This document shows, one piece after another, positions 1-7,780 of a DNA stretch of 64,000 bases. Made by a program: the position numbers and the translations under genes. The notes below the pieces were generated by a model. It was not told the DNA's origin, did no database searches, and worked only from the letters and a program-made list of their open reading frames with translations. Position 1 is the stretch's first letter; the number at the start of each line of letters is the position of its first letter. The stretch covers positions 186,001 to 250,000 of the forward strand of contig WKFI01000010.1 of NCBI GenBank assembly GCA_014872875.1. The letters are read 5' to 3'. The stretch comes from Paracoccaceae bacterium (GTDB lineage Bacteria > Pseudomonadota > Alphaproteobacteria > Rhodobacterales > Rhodobacteraceae).

Positions 1-563
1 ATTGGGTCAGGGCACGCGGAATGGCCATTTTCCTGATGGTGTTCTTTGGGTCCATGGCGCTTGGCGCGGCAATCTGGGGTCAGGTGGCCCAGGCGTCTGG
101 TATCCCGATGGCCTTGGGTCTTGCCGCTGCGGGTTTGGTCCTGGGATTGTTTTTCACCAGAAAGGCCCGGCTGGGCCAGGGCGAAGAGCTTGATTTAAGC
201 CCGGCAATGCTGTGGCCAGCTGCACCCGACCTGGATCTGGACACCGGACATTCGGCGGACCGCGCCGCGCGGGTTCAGGTCGAGTACCATATCCGACCGG
301 AAGACCGGGCAGAGTTCGTTCGCTCACTGCAGGCCTGGTCTGCCCAGCGATACCGCGACGGTGCCTTCAAGTGGTCGCTGATCCAAAGTGTCGAAAACCC
401 GGAAATCTGGATCGAGAGCTTTGAGGTCGCGAGCTGGAATGAACACCTTGCCCAACACGATCGGCTGACGGTCTCGGACAGTGTCGAACAGGCCCGGATC
501 AAAAAATTCGATACAAGGAGCTCGGGGCCGGTTGTGCGGCATTACCTTCATTTTGAAGCCTGA
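1..563 (+). CDS. MFS transporter, C-terminal part, with fused ABM-like domain (partial)
   Basis: The reading frame is already open at the window edge, so this is the 3-prime end of a longer gene. About 186 residues are visible. The first ~55 hold two hydrophobic membrane segments that fit the last helices of an EntS-like major facilitator exporter, ending in a basic FTRKAR turn. The remaining ~95 residues form a soluble domain containing VEYHIRPEDRAEF, RDGAFKWSL and WIESFEVASWNEHLAQHDR. This resembles the antibiotic-monooxygenase-like tail found on many proteobacterial MFS exporters, and that family assignment is from memory. The substrate cannot be read from this piece. An internal ATG at 21 is not the real start. 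A 280-bp gap follows before the metallo-hydrolase gene. Confidence 0.75.
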   Translation, partial: WVRARGMAIFLMVFFGSMALGAAIWGQVAQASGIPMALGLAAAGLVLGLFFTRKARLGQGEELDLSPAMLWPAAPDLDLDTGHSADRAARVQVEYHIRPEDRAEFVRSLQAWSAQRYRDGAFKWSLIQSVENPEIWIESFEVASWNEHLAQHDRLTVSDSVEQARIKKFDTRSSGPVVRHYLHFEA

Positions 564-843
564 ACACAGTCAACGCATTGCTGGCTCGTCCGTTTAGAAA
601 CCAGAGCGTTGCGGATGCCCTGCGCCGGGTGACGATCCGATTTCACCGGACAGGCTTCGCCTTGGCCCAGTGCAGCCTTTCGGCCGCACTGCGGCAGGGT
701 CGCCATTTTCTCGGATTGATGCACATCAACGAAGCCCGGATCGGTATGTGCGAAAAGATGCCTAAGACGGTGGATTGAGTTGTACCAAACCCACCTTTTG
801 TAGCGGTTTGGATTACTAGATTTTAAGTGTTTCGGGGGAGCTT

Positions 844-1755
844 ATGGTGGCGGACCCGCACGAGCGACATCAAGACGAATGTGATAGTGTCGATCACCCG
901 ATTGCATCGATACAGGTGTTGCAATGCGGGCAAGCCGAGCAGCACAGGGAACATCGCTACGGCAGCAAACGGCCCCAGCTTTGGTGGGTGTTCTTCGGGC
1001 GCGACTGGGTTCCCCTGCCCTTGCAATGTTTCCTGATCGATCACCGGGACGGCCTCGTCCTGTTCGATACGGGCATTGATCCGGCGATAGGTTTGGACAG
1101 TCGATACATAAAGCAGGCCATCGGACGATTTCTGTTGCCCCGCATTTTCAAGCTGAAGCTGAAGGAAAACGACCGTATCGACCATGTCCTCAACACCAAA
1201 GGTGTAAATCCTGGCGATATCAGGACTGCGGTGATCTCGCATCTTCACTTTGACCATGTGGGCGGCATCGAACAGATCCCTCAGGCCGAATTGATTGTGA
1301 GCGAACAGGAATGGGCCATTCTGTCCGAACCCCATCCGGAACGGGACTGGACTCTGCGCGAGCATATCGAAGTACCTTCGGCAAACTGGCGGCCCATGTC
1401 ATTTGCCCCGACAGACGATCCGCTGTTTGACGCATTTGATGGCGTCTTTGATCTGGCAGGCGATGGCTCGATGATCCTTCTGCCCACACCCGGGCACACC
1501 AAGGGTTCGATCTCGATGCTGATCCGTCAGAAAGGATGGGCCCCGATCCTGCTGGTGGCAGACCTGACCTATGAAGGCACGTTGCTGGACCAGGACATTG
1601 TGGCCGGCACAGGAGATCCCGAAACCCTACGCGCATCGTTTGCAAAGGTTCGAAACCTCAGGGAACGCCTGCCAGGTCTTGTCATCGTGGCCTCACATGA
1701 CTTTGCCGCAAACGAATTGGTGTCCCGGGCCACACACCATTCCATGCTTGTTTAA
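844..1755 (+). CDS. MBL-fold metallo-hydrolase, N-acyl-homoserine-lactonase-like
   Basis: A 303-residue metallo-beta-lactamase-fold enzyme. The zinc motif HLHFDH is at residues 133-138, after the LVLFDTGIDP strand typical of AHL lactonases such as AiiA/AttM. PTPGHTKGS supplies a further metal histidine, VADLTYEG the bridging aspartate, and VASHDF the last histidine. The ATG at 844 is supported by GGGGGAG at 834-840. The first ~45 residues are polar and lack the usual lactonase opening, so the N terminus is less certain than the core. It sits 12 bp upstream of an FAD oxidoreductase, so the two are probably co-transcribed. Quorum-signal lactone hydrolysis is the family-based guess; other lactone or thioester substrates remain possible. 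Confidence 0.8.
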   Translation: MVADPHERHQDECDSVDHPIASIQVLQCGQAEQHREHRYGSKRPQLWWVFFGRDWVPLPLQCFLIDHRDGLVLFDTGIDPAIGLDSRYIKQAIGRFLLPRIFKLKLKENDRIDHVLNTKGVNPGDIRTAVISHLHFDHVGGIEQIPQAELIVSEQEWAILSEPHPERDWTLREHIEVPSANWRPMSFAPTDDPLFDAFDGVFDLAGDGSMILLPTPGHTKGSISMLIRQKGWAPILLVADLTYEGTLLDQDIVAGTGDPETLRASFAKVRNLRERLPGLVIVASHDFAANELVSRATHHSMLV

Positions 1756-1767
1756 GGAGTTATCATT

Positions 1768-3321
1768 ATGGCCGACGCAGGAAACGAGTATTGGGATGCA
1801 ATCGTCATCGGCTCGGGCATGGGCGGGATGGCCGCAGCCGCTGCGTTGTCACAGGTTGGCCACCGGGTTCTGCTTCTGGAACAACACCATGTCCTGGGCG
1901 GGCAGACGCACAGCTTTTCGCGCAACGGCTTCACATGGGATGTCGGCGTTCATTACCTTAGCGAAATGGCACCTGGTGACCGGGCGCGTTCACTGTTGGA
2001 TTGGCTGTGCGATACTCCGATGGACTTCACGTCCCTCGGGTCAGTTTATGACACCCTTCACATCGGATCGGCCGAGCCATTGTCGCTGACACGCCCCTAT
2101 GAAGCGCAGGAAAGAGATCTCAAGGATCGCTTCCCGGATGAAAGTGGCGCGATAGAAGCATGGACACAGGCGCTGCGGGATGGAAAAGACACCGTTTACA
2201 AGATCTTGCCGACCCGGGCGATGCCAGAGATTGCGGGAAACATGCTGGATTGGTGGAATCGTCGCGCGATTTCCAGATGGTGCAACCGAACGACCCAGCA
2301 GGTCATAGACGACATAACGGACAACCCCGAATTGGCGGCCGTTTTTGCGGCCCAGTGGGGCGATCACGGCGGACGTCCCAGCAAGGCTAGCTTTGCCATG
2401 CACGCCCTGATCGCCGGAGCATATCTACCGAGCGGGGCATGGTTCCCGTCCGGTGGCGCCTCGGCCTATGCCCAGCATATTCTTCCAACGATCACCGGGA
2501 ACAACGGTGAAACACGTGCTGGTGTCCGCGTCGAGAGCCTGCTGTTTGATGACAAAACCGTGGTTGGCGTGCGAACGCATGACGGTGCCGAGATCCGGGC
2601 CGCTGCCGTGATCTCGGACATTGGGGCGCGCGAGACGATCGAGGCCCTGTTGCCCGACGATTGCGGTCCTGATGATTGGAAGGCGCAGATCCGTGCTCTG
2701 CCGTCCAGCATCGCGCATTTCGACCTGTTCCTTGGGTTTGAGGGCGACATTGAGGCCGCGGGTGCGACGAAGGCCAATCACTGGTTCTTTCCGACAGGCA
2801 AGGCCGATGTGCTTTGGACAGACGCCCCGGATTCCGCGCCGCCGCAGATGACGGTAGGTTTCGAGTCGCTCAAGAACCCTGCGCACGACCCTGGCCCGCG
2901 TCAGAAACACATGGGTCAGGCGATCGTCTGGGCGGACTGGGCAACCGTGGCGCAGTGGTCTGATCGGACCATTGGGGATCGAGGCGCAGACTATGCCGAC
3001 TTCAAGTGCCGGGCCGAAGAAACCTTGTTGGCTCAGTTCAAAGCGTACTTTCCGGACCTCGCCAAGTTGTTGGTCTACCACGAACTTTCGACACCTCTTT
3101 CAACCGTCACATTTACAGGGCACCATCACGGCGCGTTTTACGGGCTTGATGTGACACCTGAGCGTCTGATGTGCGATGGGCTGAGAGCCAAGACACCCGT
3201 CCCGGGTCTGTACCTGGCCGGTCAGGACGTTGCGACGCCGGGCATTCCCGGTGCGCTTTGGGGGGGCCTGTTGGCCGCTGCCAGTTTGGATCACAAAGTC
3301 TTTCGCCATTTTGCCGGGTAA
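1768..3321 (+). CDS. FAD-dependent oxidoreductase, phytoene desaturase / retinol saturase-like
   Basis: A 517-residue CrtI-type flavoprotein. The N terminus has the dinucleotide-binding fold GSGMGGMAAAAALSQ followed by VLLLEQHHVLGGQTHSF, and the C terminus has the closing FAD motif PGLYLAGQDVATPGIPGAL. This N- and C-terminal pattern is shared by phytoene desaturases and all-trans-retinol 13,14-reductase-like enzymes. AAGGAGTT at 1755-1762 precedes the ATG at 1768. The gene directly follows the MBL hydrolase. No other carotenoid gene (crtB, crtE) is nearby, so a carotenoid role is not supported by context. Saturation or desaturation of a polyene or other hydrophobic substrate is inferred only from the family. 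Confidence 0.8.
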   Translation: MADAGNEYWDAIVIGSGMGGMAAAAALSQVGHRVLLLEQHHVLGGQTHSFSRNGFTWDVGVHYLSEMAPGDRARSLLDWLCDTPMDFTSLGSVYDTLHIGSAEPLSLTRPYEAQERDLKDRFPDESGAIEAWTQALRDGKDTVYKILPTRAMPEIAGNMLDWWNRRAISRWCNRTTQQVIDDITDNPELAAVFAAQWGDHGGRPSKASFAMHALIAGAYLPSGAWFPSGGASAYAQHILPTITGNNGETRAGVRVESLLFDDKTVVGVRTHDGAEIRAAAVISDIGARETIEALLPDDCGPDDWKAQIRALPSSIAHFDLFLGFEGDIEAAGATKANHWFFPTGKADVLWTDAPDSAPPQMTVGFESLKNPAHDPGPRQKHMGQAIVWADWATVAQWSDRTIGDRGADYADFKCRAEETLLAQFKAYFPDLAKLLVYHELSTPLSTVTFTGHHHGAFYGLDVTPERLMCDGLRAKTPVPGLYLAGQDVATPGIPGALWGGLLAAASLDHKVFRHFAG

Positions 3322-3951
3322 GCCAGAGATCGTCAGCGCGCCCTTTGCGCTCAAAGACGCGCAACACCAACACTGAATTTGGAGTGCTCGATCAAGAGGC
3401 CGTATTTCCGCAGCTCAGATCCGTCGCAACGGAACCCGGACCGGGGCTTGCGATGCCTTTCCTGTCGATGGGACAGAACCACGACATTCTGGATCACTGG
3501 CCAGATGCAGCCTTGATCTTTTTGCCGCGGGAACACTTCAAGTTCAAAGGCGCAGAGTTTGGCTGTTGGGGGCAGTCTATTCAAACTCCCAGACGGAAGA
3601 TCAGCGCGCCAAAGTGTGACGCCGGCAGCCCGGCGCAGCCTTCGAACGGAACCCTGTACGGGGGATCAGACAGATTAGTTCAAGGGACCTCGCGACAGAA
3701 ACGAACAAAGCAAGACACATGACAGCCCAAGCTTCGCATGCCGCCACACAAGCCACCACAGAACGGAAAAAGCGGCTGCCCTGGAACGCACCTTCAGAGT
3801 TTCTGGTTGGTGAGAAAACGAAAGCAGACATTCGAACCGCACGGCCAAGATGTCCGCTGTGCGGACAAAGCAGTCATTTGCAACGTTGCGGAACAACAAC
3901 TTGCACAATACATTTAGCATCAGCTGGCCACGACGACCGATTGCTCGGGAA
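3322..3951. other. 630-bp stretch without a supported gene
   Basis: Several short open frames occur on both strands, but none has a ribosome-binding site together with recognisable protein sequence. On the minus strand, fragments around 3320-3584 read as possible pieces of one decayed protein split between frames, which would fit gene remnants. Near the right end (3861-3886) GCGGACAAAG followed by CAGTCATTTGCAACG resembles the dispersed intergenic repeat described elsewhere in this window. Confidence 0.4.
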
Positions 3952-4185
3952 CTATCCGAGAGGGTCGATCCGAAACTCCTGTAAGTCGATCAACTCTTCA
4001 AGCCGAGCGACTGCAAAATCTGTGTTCTCGTACACTCCGAGAACTTCACCATTTGTGCTTTGTAGCTGTACTTCGTTCTGACCGATTATTGTAACTGTGC
4101 CGACAATTTTCCCTTCCTTCACCAACGTATGATGGTTTTCCTGTTTGGGTGATTGCACCATGTTGATTGACTTGTCCCGGGACAT
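3952..4185 (-). CDS. small hypothetical protein (77 aa)
   Basis: A 77-residue protein of unknown function, with no signal peptide or membrane segment. The middle (about residues 22-55) alternates hydrophobic and polar residues (GKIVGTVTIIGQNEVQLQSTNGEVLGVYENTDF), which suggests a small beta-rich fold, followed by a helical AVARLEELIDL tail. Its ATG directly abuts the TAA stop of the upstream 73-residue gene (TAAATG), so translational coupling is likely. I do not recognise the family. Confidence 0.5.
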   Translation of the reverse strand: MSRDKSINMVQSPKQENHHTLVKEGKIVGTVTIIGQNEVQLQSTNGEVLGVYENTDFAVARLEELIDLQEFRIDPLG

Positions 4186-4407
4186 TTAGTGATCCGAAAT
4201 CGCGTTTGAAATATCTCGCAGGGCTGCGGAAACATCCTCGATCTCAATGCTCTCAGACAGACTTGCCAGAACCCTTGAGAGCGTCGCGGCGAGACCATTC
4301 GGTTCGCCGTCATCAATGATTGCGACCAATGCGCTGAACGCAATGCGTTGGGCATGTACCTGTGCTTCGGTTCCGATCTCGTAGTCCATGCTGTTGCTAT
4401 CATCCAT
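4186..4407 (-). CDS. small hypothetical protein (73 aa)
   Basis: A 73-residue acidic, helical protein starting MDDSNSMDYEIG. The reading frame stays open further upstream, but the start at 4407 is preferred because AGGGAGA lies a few bases upstream on the minus strand. Residues such as AQRIAFSALVAIIDD and ATLSRVLASLSESIEIEDVSAALRDI look like two to three amphipathic helices. It ends flush with the start of the next gene, so the pair forms a small two-gene unit. The function is unknown. Confidence 0.5.
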   Translation of the reverse strand: MDDSNSMDYEIGTEAQVHAQRIAFSALVAIIDDGEPNGLAATLSRVLASLSESIEIEDVSAALRDISNAISDH

Positions 4408-4608
4408 ACGGTTCTCCCTAGGACCCGGTTCGAGCCTACTGCGGCTAATGGCAGACCTTATTCTTGGCGGATGAACCAGGATGGCCATCCCATATGTCTG
4501 CGTGTTTTTCGATGAACTTCCGGCGGGGCTGACCGCCTATACTTCCAAATGGACACGAGCGGCGCCGGACTATTCCAACGCCGCCCGCAAATTAGGCGTC
4601 GATTTCAA

Positions 4609-4815
4609 TCACGCGAGCGCTAAGTTCGTCGCGCTTTCGCGGCCGTCACGGCCAGCCTCCACGTCGAATGTCACTTTCTGGTCGTCTGCAAGGCCGGTAA
4701 GCCCAGCGCGTTCTACCGCTGAGATATGCACGAATACATCCTTGCCGCCATCATCTGGCGCAATAAATCCGAAACCTTTAGTTGTGTTGAACCATTTCAC
4801 GGTGCCATTGGCCAT
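4609..4815 (-). CDS. cold-shock domain protein (CspA family)
   Basis: A 68-residue single cold-shock domain of usual family length. It has RNP1-type KGFGFIAPDD (residues 13-22) and RNP2-type VFVHISAVE (27-35), after the standard start GTVKWFNTTKGF. These proteins bind single-stranded RNA and DNA and act as RNA chaperones. An AAAGGAGACCAC ribosome-binding site (minus strand) precedes the start. The gene stands alone. The ~400 bp upstream holds no gene and could include a long 5-prime leader as in other csp genes, but no specific regulatory fold was identified. Confidence 0.93.
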   Translation of the reverse strand: MANGTVKWFNTTKGFGFIAPDDGGKDVFVHISAVERAGLTGLADDQKVTFDVEAGRDGRESATNLALA

Positions 4816-5041
4816 ACCGTGGTCTCCTTTTGAATTGTGCCACCCACATTTTGCGATGGCCTTGGCGTCAGTCAGAGCAATCGAGACTGAAGCCTTCTAG
4901 GGAGACAGTTGGTCGAGGTGCGATAACGGTCGCAGATGACTTATGACGACAAGCAATGCAAATAGCAAGCTCAGTCGTCATCTTCCACTAGCTGGTTCAA
5001 ACGGGCATAGCGCCCGCAACGGGTTACACTCGGAGCTATGT

Positions 5042-5096
5042 AGTCCCGACCAATCCAATCAGGGATAAGTTTTCTGTGACCAAGCTGGTCGGGACT
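5042..5096. repeat. 11-bp perfect inverted repeat
   Basis: AGTCCCGACCA at 5042-5052 is repeated in inverse as TGGTCGGGACT at 5086-5096, separated by 33 bases. No gene overlaps it. It lies about 230 bp upstream of the cold-shock gene and about 130 bp before the foreign-looking segment. It could be a hairpin, a mobile-element end or a binding site; there is no T-run on either side. Confidence 0.55.
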
Positions 5097-5219
5097 GCCT
5101 CAGGAAGAAGCCTGACACCCTGAGATGAGCCACGATGCGAAAGCAAGACAATTCGACAGCGCTTATCGTCAAACTTCAGTTGACGGAATTTAGTGATTGT
5201 TCACCGGCAGCAGCGCGGA

Positions 5220-6066
5220 AGGGTCAGGGTAAGGCCGCTTTGGGCTCTTCGCGGTCGTTGGCGGTACTCCGCAGCAATGTCCGCTTTGTTTCTCCATCTG
5301 GGTAACCACTAACCCCCCCTCTTTACCCCGTCTGGACCCTCCCCAACTCGGGCTATCTAGGCGGGGTTTCCTTCCCTTCTTTTTCCGACCCGTCCCTGGA
5401 CAGACCTCCACCACCGGGTTTTTCCTCCCTCTTCTTCAGTCAGTCAGTGCATTACTAGTACCAATTCCCCGACTAGGTCCCTCACATCAGAACAACCCCA
5501 CCCAGAGCCCCACCCAGAGGCCCTCTCTGTGGCCTCTACAGCACCCCTCCCACAGGGCCTACCCCAAGGGTATCCAGCCACAGAAAGACCCCCAGGAATG
5601 CCCCTGTTTGGCTCTCTAGCAGGGTAAGGCGAAGAAAGGGATCATCAGGCTGGAATTCCTGCCACCCCAGCCATCTTCCTTGAGATCAGAAGAACAAGCA
5701 GTCAGGTATCCCAAGGGTCCTGAGAATGCCCCTGTTTATGCCCCACCCAGAGGGTCCTCTTACCATAGGTTATCTATACTCATTAATAGGTATAAGTAAT
5801 GGATAAGATGACTAAGTGAGAAGAGAAGAACCTGGGTAGGGAACCCTGGTAGGGATCCCCCGCCAGAGAACCCTAAGCAGAACTCCCCACAAGAGGCCCG
5901 AGCATGACTGACCATAACCTTAACCCTTGGCACTCCAGACCAATAGACGTGCATAGGTGGTCAGATCATCCTGAGGTTCGGGAACTGGTGGACAAGATCT
6001 GGGATGGGTTCTTGGGGGAGAAGATTGCTGAGAGGACTAGAGGGCCGAAGCCTAGGATGGGTGAAA
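5220..6066. other. compositionally foreign, phage-like DNA segment
   Basis: Sequence style changes sharply here. The plus strand is rich in C runs and CC/GG-bounded short words, codon-like GC3 structure is absent, and short direct repeats are frequent. CCCCACCCAGAG occurs at 5496-5507, 5508-5519 and 5741-5752, and GAATGCCCCTGTTT at 5596-5609 and 5724-5737. The segment ends near 6066, where the dispersed intergenic repeat begins. The only plausible open frame is the 64-residue one at 5904. Origin from a phage or another mobile element is inferred from composition, not from a recognised homologue. Confidence 0.45.
5496..5753 (+). repeat. short direct repeats inside the foreign segment
   Basis: Three copies of CCCCACCCAGAG (5496-5507, 5508-5519, 5741-5752) and two of GAATGCCCCTGTTT (5596-5609, 5724-5737) are visible. 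The first two copies of the 12-mer are in tandem. Related words such as CCAAGGGT also recur at 5564-5571 and 5711-5718. Purpose unknown. Confidence 0.7.
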
Positions 6067-6098
6067 TCGGCGGAAAGCTGTCATTCACTGCAATCTGA
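5904..6098 (+). CDS. small open frame in foreign segment, probably 3-prime truncated
   Basis: A 64-residue frame starting MTDHNLNPWHSRPIDVHRWS and continuing HPEVRELVDKIWDGFLGEKI. The first ~50 residues look like real, polar, helix-forming protein. The last ~12 are read from the adjacent dispersed repeat, so the original gene was probably longer and has been cut. AGAGG lies about 10 bp upstream of the ATG. I do not recognise the family; a small phage protein is a guess from the surrounding composition. Confidence 0.35.
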   Translation: MTDHNLNPWHSRPIDVHRWSDHPEVRELVDKIWDGFLGEKIAERTRGPKPRMGEIGGKLSFTAI

Positions 6099-6120
6099 TC
6101 CGACAACCGCTAAGCAGGAC
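6076..6120 (+). repeat. dispersed intergenic repeat, copy D
   Basis: AGCTGTCATTCACTGCAATC at 6076-6095 followed by CGACAACCGCTAAGCAGGAC aligns with the copies at 55975, 7716 and 22299 (shared core GTCATTCGATGCAATCGG, then an AC-ACCGC stretch). It marks the right-hand junction of the foreign segment. Confidence 0.5.
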
Positions 6121-6425
6121 TTAATGGTCACTGGTCGCAGCGATGATATCATGAGCTCCACTCGTCGTCGTCACTCCTCATGCATTGGCTCGCGAAGGGG
6201 GGGCATGCGCTTGACGTCAGCCAACCGTTGACATCAAAATCCAAAGCTTCAAGTGTGACGTTCAGCGACTTTGCGTTTCGACAGACCGGCGTGGACAATA
6301 TCGCGGGAGCCTGCGTCTATGGTCGGCGATCTATCCGTTCCTACGGACCTCGCCAACTTCCCCGCCAGCGTCCCTGAATGATTCCCACTCAGCAACCATG
6401 ACCCCAAGCTTGGAGAAACCGACCC

Positions 6426-7592
6426 ATGAGCTATCTCGACCCTCAGGATTGGAGCTTCCCAGTGCCAATCGCCTATGGCCCCGGTCGCCTGAAAGAAATC
6501 TCCGATTTCTGCAAAGCCTCAGGCATGTGGAACCCTCTGATCGTGACGGATCGTAACAGCGCAGGATTGCCATTTCTGACCGACCTGAAACTCTATCTAG
6601 AGGAAGGCGGCCTGTCCTCGACGCTCTATTCCAATATCTCCCCCAACCCGAGAGACGATGAGATCGCGGCAGGCAAAACCCAATATCTGGCCAATGGTCA
6701 TGATGGAATAATCGCTATTGGTGGTGGGAGCGGCATGGACGGCGGCAAGGCGATTGCATTGGTTGCCAACAATGACATTGATCTGTGGGCATTTGAGTTT
6801 GAACAAACCCCACCGGATATGACCCGGCACCCGGCATTTCCAAAGCTGATTACCATTCCGACCACGGCTGGTACCGGTGCTGAGACCGAAAGCACCGCCA
6901 TGATCACCGACACGGTGCGCAAGATGAAATGGTGTGTCTGGCATGCCGAACTGAAACCCGCCTTCGCCATACTCGATCCGGAAATCACCGTTGGGCTGCC
7001 CCCACACCTGACAGCATGGACGGGCGTTGACGCTTTGGTTCATGCAATTGAGGCCTATTGCGTGCCAAGATTTGACCCGCTTTGCGATGGTTTGGCATTG
7101 GAAGGAATGCGTCTTGTCGCCCGCTGGTTGCCAGTGGCAGTGCGTGAGCCGGAAAACCTTGAAGCTCGCGGGGCAATGCTCGCGGGTTCCTGTCTCGCGG
7201 GTGTCTCGTTCTTGAAAGGGTTGGGGTTGGTGCACGCGATCTCTCACATGGTGGGGGCTGAATATGACACCCAACATGGGCTTACCAACGCAGTCCTGCT
7301 GCCCGCAGTTCTGCGGTTCAACGCGCCCGAAATTGCTGACAAGGTCACGCCAATGGCGCAGGCGGTAGGGCTCGCGGATACCTCTTTCGAGGCATTTTAT
7401 GACTGGGTCTGCGCTTTACTTGATGAAGTCGCCATCCCGCAAACACTGTCGGAGATCAATGTACCCAATGATTGTGCCACCCGCATCGCGAAAAAGGCGC
7501 TGAAAGACAGTGCTGCGGCAACAAATCCCCGAACCTTGTCGGTCAGCGAAGTTGAAACAGTTATCAATCAGGCGCTGAACGATGGCCGCTGA
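6426..7592 (+). CDS. iron-containing alcohol dehydrogenase
   Basis: A 388-residue group III (iron-type) alcohol dehydrogenase. The nucleotide-binding motif GGGSGMDGGK is at residues 99-108. Predicted metal ligands are Asp202 and His206 (GVDALVHAIEAY), His270 (LGLVHAISH) and His284 (DTQHG), all present. Such enzymes oxidise or reduce primary alcohols and aldehydes with NAD(P). GGAG lies about 9 bp before the ATG. The gene is alone and faces the convergent cyclase gene, so the neighbourhood does not name the substrate. A degraded copy of the dispersed repeat lies downstream at 7716. Confidence 0.9.
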   Translation: MSYLDPQDWSFPVPIAYGPGRLKEISDFCKASGMWNPLIVTDRNSAGLPFLTDLKLYLEEGGLSSTLYSNISPNPRDDEIAAGKTQYLANGHDGIIAIGGGSGMDGGKAIALVANNDIDLWAFEFEQTPPDMTRHPAFPKLITIPTTAGTGAETESTAMITDTVRKMKWCVWHAELKPAFAILDPEITVGLPPHLTAWTGVDALVHAIEAYCVPRFDPLCDGLALEGMRLVARWLPVAVREPENLEARGAMLAGSCLAGVSFLKGLGLVHAISHMVGAEYDTQHGLTNAVLLPAVLRFNAPEIADKVTPMAQAVGLADTSFEAFYDWVCALLDEVAIPQTLSEINVPNDCATRIAKKALKDSAAATNPRTLSVSEVETVINQALNDGR

Positions 7593-7715
7593 AGCCGAGA
7601 TGGAAAACCCATTGTAATCGGTTGCTGCCAACGACGGGCCAATAGAACATTCAATCGCGACTACACTGACGGAGTCGCCGTTAACACCAGCTGCAGCAAT
7701 GGTTGAAATGGGCTC

Positions 7716-7770
7716 GAAGCAGTCATTCGATATAATCGGTTTGAACGACTGCCTAGCGAGACACAGCAGA
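7716..7770 (+). repeat. dispersed intergenic repeat, copy A
   Basis: GAAGCAGTCATTCGATATAA then TCGGTTTGAACGACTGCC matches the copy at 55975 (AGCAGTCATTCGATGCAATC then GGCTTGAACAACCGCC) with few differences. It lies between the convergent alcohol dehydrogenase and cyclase genes, in non-coding DNA. Confidence 0.6.
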
Positions 7771-7780
7771 AGCTACCGAA

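Noticed and set aside
578-778. 66-codon open frame after the MFS gene
   Set aside because: No ribosome-binding site and no protein-like pattern; it lies in a short intergenic gap.
823-1365. 180-codon frame antisense to the metallo-hydrolase gene
   Set aside because: It mirrors a gene with full catalytic motifs and a strong ribosome-binding site; long antisense frames are common in GC-rich DNA.
3171-3722. 183-codon frame overlapping the end of the FAD oxidoreductase gene
   Set aside because: The first part is an out-of-frame reading of the oxidoreductase gene, and the rest lacks domain features or a start signal.
4481-4900. 139-codon frame antisense to the cold-shock gene
   Set aside because: The cold-shock protein on the other strand is unmistakable; this frame reads as unstructured residues.
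5496-5753. CRISPR array
   Set aside because: The repeats are only 12-14 bases, unevenly spaced, partly in tandem, and no cas genes are present.
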